DNA of 15,854 bases from an uncultured Collinsella sp. (GTDB lineage Bacteria > Actinomycetota > Coriobacteriia > Coriobacteriales > Coriobacteriaceae). This document shows, piece by piece, positions 1 to 7,270 of this stretch. The translations under genes were made by a program, and so were the position numbers. Location of the stretch: NCBI GenBank assembly GCA_900549655.1, contig UROZ01000039.1, positions 1 to 15,854 of the forward strand. Direction: 5' to 3'. The notes beneath the pieces were generated by a model, which saw nothing but the letters and a program-made list of their open reading frames with translations, was not told where the DNA came from and did no database searches. The first letter of the stretch is position 1; every line of letters starts with the position of its first letter.

Positions 1-962
1 ACCTGGGCAAGCTTTCGCTCGCGGCGTTGCTGCCGCTGCTGTTTGGCGGAAGTATTGGACCGGAGGCCGGCCTGACCGGCGTTATCGCGGGTCTGTGCAG
101 CTGGGTTGGCGACCGTATGCGTCGCTTTGGCGCCGAGTTTAGGGAGCTTACGCTGCTGGGTACCCAAGCTGCCCTGACGGCACTCTTTACCGCGCCCGTC
201 TTTGGCTTTGTGGCACCGCTTGCCGGTAGCGCCGACGGCGACGAGGGCTCTGCGTCCGGCGAGATCACCATCAAGCTGCCCAAGGCGCAAAAGACGGTGG
301 TCTACGGTATTGCGATTGCCGGCGGTCTGGGTACCTACCTGTTGCTTGGCCAGCTTGTGGGCGGCGGCATGGGCATGCCCAGGTTCGAGTCCGCCGAGGT
401 GGGCAACCTGGAGCTTACCTGGCTCATCCCTCTGTCGCTGATCGGAACAATCTGCGGCTGGCTGTACTTTGTCTCTGAGCACACGAGCGAAGCGCTTGCC
501 CATGCAATAGGGGAGCGCCCTGTCGTCAAAGTCATGCTGGCCGGTCTGGCGCTCGCCATCTGTGGCACGGTTTTGCCCTACACCATGTTTGCCGGCGAGA
601 CTCAGGCCGACGTGCTCATGGAAACCTACCTGACCATTCCCGCTGGCGTGCTTATCGCGACCGGTCTTGTTAAGGCCATGCTGACGCCCGCCCTCATCAA
701 CCTTGGTTGGCGCGGCGGCCACTTCTTCCCGGTTATCTTCTCAGGCGTAAGCTTGGGCTATGGCCTTGCCATCCTCACCGGCGCAGATCCGGTCTTTTGC
801 GTCGCCGTCTGCACGGCATCGACGATGGGCGCCGTCATGCGCCAGCCTGTCATGGTTGTGGGCCTGCTGCTTATGTGTTTCCCGCTCAAGGGTATCGTCT
901 GCATGATCATCGCGGCCGTCATCGCCGCCGGCATTCCGCTGCCCAAGCCGCTGCGCAAGTAG
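1..962 (+). CDS. ClC-type chloride channel/transporter, C-terminal part (5' end outside window)
   Basis: The reading frame is open from base 3 and gives 319 residues before the TAG stop, so the true start lies left of the window. The protein is hydrophobic with many predicted membrane helices. Two signatures of the ClC anion channel/transporter family are visible. The first is GGSIGPEAGLTG near the start, matching the family's GREGP ion-selectivity loop, followed by a stretch ending in LTALFTAPVFGF. The second is GWRGGHFFPVIFSG near residue 234, matching the GxFxP loop. ClC proteins form inner-membrane homodimers that move chloride or other halides. The upstream GSGxP loop is missing because of the window edge. 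The position that carries the gating glutamate in CLC-ec1 (GREGP) is isoleucine here (GSIGP), so proton-coupled exchange is doubtful. The next gene starts 35 bases later on the same strand, which suggests one operon. Family assignment is firm; transported ion unknown. Confidence 0.85.
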   Translation, partial: LGKLSLAALLPLLFGGSIGPEAGLTGVIAGLCSWVGDRMRRFGAEFRELTLLGTQAALTALFTAPVFGFVAPLAGSADGDEGSASGEITIKLPKAQKTVVYGIAIAGGLGTYLLLGQLVGGGMGMPRFESAEVGNLELTWLIPLSLIGTICGWLYFVSEHTSEALAHAIGERPVVKVMLAGLALAICGTVLPYTMFAGETQADVLMETYLTIPAGVLIATGLVKAMLTPALINLGWRGGHFFPVIFSGVSLGYGLAILTGADPVFCVAVCTASTMGAVMRQPVMVVGLLLMCFPLKGIVCMIIAAVIAAGIPLPKPLRK

Positions 963-997
963 CACGGTTTTTCACGAGTCAATTCCAGAGGTGCGAG

Positions 998-1789
998 ATG
1001 ATTCTGTACTTTAGCGCGACGGGGAACAGCGATCATGTGGCGCGTCGCATTGCAGCGGCGACAGACGACAAAGTTATGTCGATTGAGCGTTTTGATGCCG
1101 AGGCCCTTCACCTTGCTGTGACGGAAGGTCCCTGCCGGCTGGGGTTTGTCGCCCCGGTGTATGCCTGTGGCTTGCCGACGCCGATGATCGAGTTTTTAGA
1201 GACTGCCGACCTGTCGCTTGCTGCCGGCGCAAAGGGCGGCGAGCGCCCGTATACGTTCTATGTCTCGACATATGGTTCGACGACCGGGCAATCGGGCAAG
1301 TTTGCCCGCGATCTGCTACACGAGAGTGGGCTCGAGTTGGATGCAGCGATGGGCATCAAGATGCCCGATACCTGGACGCCCGTGTTTGATTTGTCCGACT
1401 CCAAAAAGGTCGAGAACATCAACAAGGCGGCCGAGGTGCAGATCGATGCGGCGATTAAGGCAGTTCGGGCGCGCCGCACGGGCAACATGATGCGCCATCG
1501 CGTGCCTCTGTTTGCATCGTGCGCGTATCACGCAATTGGGCTGCCGCGCATGCAACAGACGAACAAGTTTGCCGTCGATGCCGATCGCTGCATCGGCTGC
1601 AGCCTGTGTGCCAAGCGCTGCCCCATGGCGGCAATCGAGATGCGCGACGGCCTTCCCGTCTGGGCAAAGCCGGAGTGCGCAGCCTGCCTTCGTTGTCTGC
1701 ACAGTTGTCCCAAGTTTGCCATCTCGCGCGGTAAGCGCACGGCCTCCCACGGTCAGTACAGGCATCCCAAGCTCGGCGTGAGGATGTAA
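998..1789 (+). CDS. EFR1-like flavodoxin/ferredoxin electron-transfer protein
   Basis: This 263-residue soluble protein combines an N-terminal flavodoxin-like domain with a C-terminal two-cluster ferredoxin. YFSATGNS at residues 4-11 matches the FMN-phosphate loop of flavodoxins, and FVAPVYACGLP at 50-60 is the usual second flavodoxin strand and loop. Near the C-terminus are two CxxCxxCxxxC-P motifs: Cys198/201/204/208 and Cys227/230/233/237, expected to bind two 4Fe-4S clusters. This is the architecture of the EFR1 family found in anaerobic Firmicutes and Actinomycetota, thought to shuttle electrons; the partner is not known. The frame is open well upstream, but the ATG at 998 is chosen because the FMN-loop motif follows at once and a purine-rich AGAGGTG site precedes it. 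The gene lies 35 bases after the ClC gene and converges on the DMT gene with only 15 bases between stops. No T-tracted terminator is visible there, only a 4-bp CGGC/GCCG stem at 1790-1802. Confidence 0.9.
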   Translation: MILYFSATGNSDHVARRIAAATDDKVMSIERFDAEALHLAVTEGPCRLGFVAPVYACGLPTPMIEFLETADLSLAAGAKGGERPYTFYVSTYGSTTGQSGKFARDLLHESGLELDAAMGIKMPDTWTPVFDLSDSKKVENINKAAEVQIDAAIKAVRARRTGNMMRHRVPLFASCAYHAIGLPRMQQTNKFAVDADRCIGCSLCAKRCPMAAIEMRDGLPVWAKPECAACLRCLHSCPKFAISRGKRTASHGQYRHPKLGVRM

Positions 1790-1804
1790 CGGCTGCTGGC
1801 CGCG

Positions 1805-2680
1805 CTACTTCCAAACCGCGAGCGCCGCAGTGCCCAGTACGATGAGGGCGAGACCGATGGCGCTGCGCCGTGAGAGTTTTTCGTTGAATGCCAAGCGCGC
1901 AAATAGTACCGATACGACAATCGATAGTTTGTCGATCTGCACCACGACGCTCACCTGGCCTGCGGCGATGGCATAGTAATAGAGCAGCCACGATGCTCCG
2001 GTCGCGATGCCCGATGCCGCGAGAAATACGAGCTCGTAGCGGTCTACGTGCACGGCTTGGCCCATCTTGCCTTTAGCTGCCACGATTGCCCATGCCATAA
2101 CCAGTACCACGCAGGTGCGGATTGCCGTGGCCAGATTTGACTCGACGCCTTCGATGCCGATCTTAGCGAGGACGGAGGTGAGTGCTGCGAACATGGCGGC
2201 GCCGAGGGCGTAAGCGAGCCAGGTCCGGTCTTGCTGCTGCTCGGGTCCGGCAGGCTGCTTCTTCTCGATCATTAAAAACGTGCCGAGGGTAATGACGGCG
2301 GTTCCCACGAGCTTAACCGCAAGGTTGCTCGTCTCGCCAAAAAGCACGATGGCGATCAGCGCGGCGAGCACGGTGCTCATCTTGTCGACCGGTACGACCT
2401 TATTGACGTCTCCGATGCTCAACGCCTTAAAGTAACAGATCCACGAAGCGCCGGTAGCGAGTCCCGAGAGGACGAGAAAGAGCCAGGATCTGGGTTCGAT
2501 GCTGCCAATGGTTCCAATGGATCCAGAAATGCCCGCCATTGCCCAGGCGAAAACGAGCACCACGCAGGTGCGAATGGCCGTCGCGACATCGGAGTCGGTC
2601 TGCTTGATGCCGCATTTGGCCAGGACAGATGTGACGCCGGCAAAGAAAGCCGACACAAATGCTGCTGCGACCCACGACAC
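1805..2680 (-). CDS. DMT/EamA-family transporter with near-duplicate halves
   Basis: The 291-residue protein has about ten predicted membrane helices arranged as two EamA repeats, the usual architecture and length of drug/metabolite transporters of the inner membrane; substrate unknown. The halves are unusually alike. TSVLAK, ATAIRTCVVLV and ATGASW each occur twice, and a hand alignment gives about 61 identities in roughly 138 columns (about 44%). The similarity is visible in DNA around 2105-2130 and 2560-2585, which share CACCACGCAGGTGCG-type runs. This suggests a rather recent internal duplication or strong constraint on both halves. The start is GTG at 2680, with GGGGAGG ten bases upstream on the minus strand. 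A 5-bp stem (GCGCC 2709-2713 with GGCGC 2722-2726) sits just before the ribosome site; no convincing promoter was found. The gene converges on the EFR1-like gene. Family assignment is secure. Confidence 0.92.
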   Translation of the reverse strand: MSWVAAAFVSAFFAGVTSVLAKCGIKQTDSDVATAIRTCVVLVFAWAMAGISGSIGTIGSIEPRSWLFLVLSGLATGASWICYFKALSIGDVNKVVPVDKMSTVLAALIAIVLFGETSNLAVKLVGTAVITLGTFLMIEKKQPAGPEQQQDRTWLAYALGAAMFAALTSVLAKIGIEGVESNLATAIRTCVVLVMAWAIVAAKGKMGQAVHVDRYELVFLAASGIATGASWLLYYYAIAAGQVSVVVQIDKLSIVVSVLFARLAFNEKLSRRSAIGLALIVLGTAALAVWK

Positions 2681-2815
2681 GGGTGAAATGCCTCCCCAAA
2701 GAACGACCGCGCCAGATTTACGGCGCTCGTCCGATGATACCGCCCCGCCATGAAGCTTTGGTATCGCTGTGGTGAGACAGGGGCCATAGTTCGAGAGGGC
2801 ATTTGGTTAAGGCTC

Positions 2816-3005
2816 GAATCGAAGGTGAATGGTTTTCCGCGAAGTGAACGAGTAAATCTGGACCCCTGGAACATACACACTTTTTACGAACAAAACTGCA
2901 GGATTCTTAGACAAAAACCGCAGGAATTGAGTCCTTAAAAATGTCGATGCTACAGGGCACTGTTTTTACTCGTTCACTTCTCGGAAAAGTATTCACCTTC
3001 GATAT
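2816..3005. repeat. Large imperfect inverted repeat (two divergent copies of a ~100-bp unit)
   Basis: The gene-free stretch 2681-3130 contains two copies of one sequence in opposite orientation. The minus-strand copy runs from about 2880 down to 2819, the plus-strand copy from about 2942 to 3003. Hand alignment of 62 columns shows 49 identities, with two solid blocks: TTTACTCGTTCACTTC followed by CGGAAAA, and ATTCACCTTCGAT. Weaker similarity continues towards the centre (GCAG, then a TAAAAA run). The central 2885-2935 also holds a loose direct repeat, CAAAACTGCAGGATTCTTAG against CAAAAACCGCAGGAATTGAG. Read outwards, each arm could encode similar short peptides (QG-x-x-FTRSL-x-GK-x-FTFD), but neither frame has a ribosome site, so a non-coding repeat is favoured. 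It may be a MITE-like or REP-like element; this is inference. The rest of the interval shows no gene. Confidence 0.75.
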
Positions 3006-3088
3006 GCTGACGGTGTCTTTTTGGTTGCCAAGAACTAGACGGCCTGCTGTGAAGGGCGGTGGTGACGCTATGCCGCCTCGTTACATTG

Positions 3089-3121
3089 AAAAAATAAGCG
3101 GGGTACCACCTAAGCTTTTTT
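3089..3121. terminator. Candidate bidirectional terminator after the ABC permease gene
   Basis: A short stem (AAGC 3096-3099 with GCTT 3114-3117) encloses a GC-rich loop that can pair a little further. It is followed by six T on the plus strand (3116-3121) and by six T on the minus strand (complement of 3089-3094). It lies just past the minus-strand stop at 3131, so it could end the gntR-ABC transcript. The stem is short, hence modest confidence. Confidence 0.45.
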
Positions 3122-3130
3122 AGCCGTCGA

Positions 3131-3829
3131 TTACAGATCGCGTGCTCGATAAACCTTGGTGCTGACAGCGCAGCTGATTACACATAGTGCGAGCGCCAGT
3201 ACGGCAATTCCTGCACACAGACAGCCAAGGACGGCAGGATCGGGATTCGCCCCGGCAATCGACATAAGCCAGTTGCTGATGGGGTTGGAGGAGCTCAGCG
3301 CTGCCATGGTAAGGCATCCGAGTAGGGCAAACAGGCCAACGGATAGGCGCAGTGCCTCCATGTGTCCAAATCGGAAGAACAGCGGCTGTGCCAAGAACAC
3401 CATCATGAGGGAGATGAGCATCGATGCTGCCGAGGCAATTGCGATCTCAAAGATGGTTTGTCCTGTCGAGGCCACGCCCGCGCTGTTGAAGAACGGAAGG
3501 GCGATGATGTTCAAAAGCACGGCGGCGCAGGCCATGATGGCCGAGAAGACAACGATGCACAGGTAGCGTGCGCAAATAATGTCTTTGCGCGTGAGAGGCA
3601 GCGTTGCCCGATAGCGCTCCCATCCGTTTTGATTGTCGAAGCCGGCCAGCGAGTTCATGACCATGATGGGCGACATGGCGCTGACCGCGCAGGCGCCGGC
3701 GCTCATGCCGGAAACGCCATCCGACGCGTTGGCAAGGGTTAGCAAGACGAAGATGAACAGGCCGACGCCCGCGATGCTCGGGGTGAGCGTGCGAACGATG
3801 GCGAGCTCGGACATAAAGGCACGTTTCAT
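3131..3829 (-). CDS. ABC-2-type transporter permease
   Basis: The 232-residue protein has about six hydrophobic segments: near residues 15-32, 42-58, 88-112, 125-150, 160-178 and 198-222. The motif-like stretch DNQNGWERYRATLPLTRKDI lies between helices two and three. That cytoplasmic turn (ERYRxTLPLTRxDI) is typical of ABC-2 permeases of the family partnered with YtrA-type GntR regulators. The protein would be the membrane half of an exporter or lipid/antibiotic-response transporter; substrate unknown. Its ATG overlaps the ATPase gene's stop by four bases (ATGA at 3826-3829), giving translational coupling and showing that the two products form one complex. A second permease gene is not present, so the complex is presumably a homodimer of permeases with two ATPases. 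Confidence 0.85.
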   Translation of the reverse strand: MKRAFMSELAIVRTLTPSIAGVGLFIFVLLTLANASDGVSGMSAGACAVSAMSPIMVMNSLAGFDNQNGWERYRATLPLTRKDIICARYLCIVVFSAIMACAAVLLNIIALPFFNSAGVASTGQTIFEIAIASAASMLISLMMVFLAQPLFFRFGHMEALRLSVGLFALLGCLTMAALSSSNPISNWLMSIAGANPDPAVLGCLCAGIAVLALALCVISCAVSTKVYRARDL

Positions 3830-4707
3830 TTGGAGGCTCCTTTCAGCGTAAGGCGCAGATAGTCATCAATGGTTGCGCGGTCGCATGGAATCTCGGGAAA
3901 GGCCTCGAGCGTTTCGTGTCGGTTGGGCACGAGTACATCCACGCTATAGGTGTGGCGGGCGGCGCGGGCGCCGTCGACGCAGGCCAAAAGCTCAGCGGCC
4001 TGGGCTTGGGTGCAGTGGGCAATGCCGGCGAGATCGGTAATGTCCTCGCGCGGCAGGTCAAACACAATCGAGCCGTTATCGATGCAGATGACGCGATCAG
4101 CGGTGCGATCGAGGTCGGACGTAATGTGGCTCGAGAGCAGCACGCTGTGCTGGCCGTCGGCGACAAAGGCGAGCAGCTCATCGAGCAGTTCCTCGCGTGC
4201 CATGGGATCGAGGCCCGCGGTGGCTTCGTCCAAAACGAGCAGCTTGGCATTGTAGCTGAGTGCGCAGGCAAGCTGCAACTTCATGCCCATGCCGCGGGAG
4301 AGGTCCTTGACCTTTGTCTTGGGATCCAAGCCAAACCGATCGATAAGGCTGGCGAATGTGTCGTGGCTCCAGGTGGGGTACGCCGGGCTTACGAGTGCCT
4401 CAACTTCGGTCACCTTGAGTGTGGAAGGGAAGGGGCATGTGTCCAGCACGAGGCCGACACGAGTGCGCAAGCAGCGCTGCGCTTCATCGGGCGCGTCGGC
4501 GCCACAGCGCTGCCCAAACAGGTACACTTCGCCTGCATCGAGCTTTATAAGCCCAAGGGCAGCTCGAATCGTCGTTGTTTTGCCAGCACCGTTGGCACCA
4601 ACAAAGCCGACGATCTGGCCAGGCTCCACGGCAAGCGTGACGTCGCGCAGCGAAAAGCGGTCGCTCACACGGCGTGAGATACCTTTGAGTTCTAGCAAGT
4701 TTTGCAT
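3826..4707 (-). CDS. ABC transporter ATP-binding protein
   Basis: This 293-residue ATPase has every core motif of an ABC nucleotide-binding domain: Walker A GANGAGKT at 37-44, signature LSRGM at 136-140 (a variant of LSGGQ), Walker B LLVLDE at 156-161 followed by the D-loop ATAGLDP, and the switch histidine in SSH at 192-194. The C-terminal ~70 residues form the extension common in drug/bacitracin-type ABC-2 exporters. The ATPase powers the permease encoded by the overlapping downstream gene. The ATG start at 4707 has GAAAGG about eight bases upstream. It follows the GntR gene by 23 bases, so the three genes form one minus-strand operon. The signature has Arg in place of the first Gly and Met in place of Gln, a common variation in this subfamily. 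Substrate unknown. Confidence 0.93.
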   Translation of the reverse strand: MQNLLELKGISRRVSDRFSLRDVTLAVEPGQIVGFVGANGAGKTTTIRAALGLIKLDAGEVYLFGQRCGADAPDEAQRCLRTRVGLVLDTCPFPSTLKVTEVEALVSPAYPTWSHDTFASLIDRFGLDPKTKVKDLSRGMGMKLQLACALSYNAKLLVLDEATAGLDPMAREELLDELLAFVADGQHSVLLSSHITSDLDRTADRVICIDNGSIVFDLPREDITDLAGIAHCTQAQAAELLACVDGARAARHTYSVDVLVPNRHETLEAFPEIPCDRATIDDYLRLTLKGASK

Positions 4708-4730
4708 GGTATAGCCTTTCTTGCAGATGG

Positions 4731-5111
4731 CTACTGCATGGTTTCAGGGGCTACCAGGTCGAGCATCTCGTGCAGCTTGTCGCGCGTGACGCCCAAGGCT
4801 TCGGCTTGGCTTGCCGCTTTCGCAAGCAGCTCTTCGATATGGCAGAGCTGGTTTTCACGCAAGAGCTCCTGGTTGCCCTCGGCGACAAAACAGCCCTTGC
4901 CCTGCACGGTGCAGATAAACCCGAGCTGCTCCAGGTCGGCGTAGGCGCGCTTGGTGGTGATGACGCTCACGCCAAGATCGCTCGCGAGCGCACGGATGCT
5001 GGGGAGTTTGGCTCCCGCAGCGAGCGTGCCCGAAAGGATCTGAGCTTTGACCTGCGAGGATATCTGCTCGTAGATGGGTTTATCGCTCGAATTGGATAGG
5101 ATGATGTCCAC
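4731..5111 (-). CDS. GntR-family transcriptional regulator, YtrA-like
   Basis: At 126 residues this is a short GntR protein. It has an N-terminal winged helix-turn-helix (PIYEQI at 12-17, LPSIRALASDLGVSVITTKR at 36-55, then the wing around GKGCFV) and only a ~45-residue helical tail. It lacks the large ligand domain of FadR or HutC types, which is the YtrA subfamily pattern. YtrA-type repressors usually control the ABC genes directly downstream, as the order here implies. In Bacillus subtilis YtrA responds to cell-wall-active antibiotics; the inducer here is unknown. Translation starts at GTG 5111, with AAGGAG six bases upstream on the minus strand. The gene heads a three-gene operon and its promoter overlaps a palindrome that is a plausible autoregulatory operator. 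Confidence 0.9.
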   Translation of the reverse strand: MDIILSNSSDKPIYEQISSQVKAQILSGTLAAGAKLPSIRALASDLGVSVITTKRAYADLEQLGFICTVQGKGCFVAEGNQELLRENQLCHIEELLAKAASQAEALGVTRDKLHEMLDLVAPETMQ

Positions 5112-5138
5112 AGCGGCTCCTTAGCTGATGGGCTACAC

Positions 5139-5172
5139 GTGTATATAACCGGTAAGCACAGTATATATACAC
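5139..5172 (-). promoter_or_regulatory. Candidate GntR operator (inverted repeat over promoter)
   Basis: GTGTATATA at 5139-5147 is the exact reverse complement of TATATACAC at 5164-5172, with a 16-base spacer. The right half contains a perfect palindrome, GTATATATAC (5161-5170), resembling the GT..TA..AC form common to GntR operators. It covers the -10 box and the region downstream of it, the expected place for a self-repressing site. Confidence 0.6.
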
Positions 5173-5189
5173 TATGCACAGTTATGCAA
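5160..5189 (-). promoter_or_regulatory. Promoter of the gntR-ABC operon
   Basis: On the minus strand TTGCAT (5189-5184) and TATACT (5165-5160) are separated by 18 bases, matching four and five of the six consensus positions of a housekeeping sigma promoter. Transcription would begin about 35-40 bases before the GTG start at 5111. Confidence 0.55.
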
Positions 5190-5220
5190 GAGGAAAATCG
5201 GGATTGCCGGCCACCATTTG

Positions 5221-5275
5221 TCTCAATCTGTAACACTAAGGGCTGGTTTTGGCGGCTAGATGTTACAGATTGAGA
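5221..5275. repeat. Hairpin repeat, copy 1 (TCTCAATCTGTAACA arms)
   Basis: The arms TCTCAATCTGTAACA (5221-5235) and TGTTACAGATTGAGA (5261-5275) are perfect 15-bp complements around a 25-base loop. The loop contains TTTTGGCGGC (5247-5256), which recurs directly after the right arm (5276-5285). There is no T-tract and it lies between two divergent genes, so it is not a terminator. It looks like a REP/BIME-type interspersed repeat. Confidence 0.8.
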
Positions 5276-5296
5276 TTTTGGCGGCAGGCCCATCTG

Positions 5297-5360
5297 TTTG
5301 TCTCGATCTGTAACAGGTAGAGGCTCAAAAACCGCTCCAGATGTTACAGGTCGAGACAAA
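5297..5360. repeat. Hairpin repeat, copy 2 (TTTGTCTCGATCTGTAACA arms)
   Basis: The arms at 5297-5315 and 5342-5360 are 19 bases long and fully pairable with one G-T wobble, around a 26-base loop. The left arm carries the same core as copy 1 with one base changed (TCTCAATCTG against TCTCGATCTG), and the two cores are exactly 80 bases apart (5221, 5301). The loop sequence differs from copy 1, so the arms are the conserved part. The remaining gap up to prfC (5361-5500) shows a TACAAT box at 5448-5453 that may serve prfC, without a good -35. Confidence 0.8.
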
Positions 5361-5500
5361 CTGCTGCGGAGTGCCGCCGCCGACCGGTATCCAAGTGCCA
5401 ACTGATGAATTTGTCCTGATAGGTGCTCTGTTGCAGCATTTCGCGGCTACAATAGTGCGGTTACAACGACGTAATGCACTCAATGCAAGAAAGGATCCGC

Positions 5501-7114
<1,614 letters not shown>

Positions 7115-7120
7115 CGCATC

Positions 7121-7155
7121 GGCGCGGTGGCCCTGCGGGGCTGCCGCGCCGTTTG
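7121..7155 (+). terminator. Candidate terminator of prfC
   Basis: GGCGCGG (7121-7127) pairs with CCGCGCC (7144-7150), and the inner GCCC/GGGC (7130-7133, 7138-7141) extends the stem around a TGCG loop. Only a weak T-run (GTTTG) follows, so termination may be partial. It starts six bases after the stop. Confidence 0.6.
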
Positions 7156-7156
7156 C

Positions 7157-7185
7157 TTGCCTGATGCCGTGTGAGCGGCTATCAT
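7157..7185 (+). promoter_or_regulatory. Promoter of the VUT-SDR operon
   Basis: TTGCCT (7157-7162) and TATCAT (7180-7185) are separated by exactly 17 bases and match four and five of the six consensus positions. Transcription would begin near 7192, giving a leader of about 80 bases before the ATG at 7271. Confidence 0.6.
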
Positions 7186-7202
7186 ACCCACCGTCGTCTC
7201 AA

Positions 7203-7262
7203 GACCGGGGCGTCCGAGCAGTTCGGGTCCGATATCCTGCTCGTTAAACCTAAAACCAAAGG
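7203..7262 (+). promoter_or_regulatory. Structured leader of the VUT transporter gene (possible riboswitch)
   Basis: CGAGCAG (7215-7221) and CTGCTCG (7237-7243) form a perfect 7-bp stem with a 15-base loop. It is followed by the A-rich tail TTAAACCTAAAACCAAAGG that leads straight into the ribosome site. Loop bases GGGT (7225-7228) could pair with ACCT in the tail, giving a small pseudoknot. A competing hairpin (CCGA 7214-7217 with TCGG 7223-7226) is also possible. A stem, A-rich tail and Shine-Dalgarno order before a putative queuosine-precursor transporter recalls preQ1 riboswitches, but the conserved class I bases before the 3' stem arm are absent. Function is therefore only suggested. Confidence 0.35.
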
Positions 7263-7270
7263 AGTACATA

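Noticed and set aside
2806..2826. GGCTCGAATC-like sequence suggesting a tRNA T-arm
   Set aside because: No acceptor stem, D-arm or anticodon arm can be folded around it, and it belongs to the inverted repeat's left flank.
3099..3111. Minus-strand AGGTGGTACCCCG resembling the T-box motif AGGGTGGNACCGCG
   Set aside because: It mismatches the core at the GCG. There is no room for a T-box stem I after the permease stop at 3131, and the next minus-strand gene starts over 400 bases later. It is more simply part of a terminator loop.
2750..3123. Two short plus-strand frames (2750-2938 and 2941-3123) and a minus-strand frame from 2880 as possible genes
   Set aside because: No ribosome sites and no recognisable protein features. 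Their similarity to each other is explained by the inverted DNA repeat they lie on.
7215..7262. Class I preQ1 riboswitch
   Set aside because: The stem, A-rich tail and ribosome site order is suggestive, but the conserved C-rich bases before the 3' stem arm and the short tail spacing are missing. Kept only as a possible variant leader.
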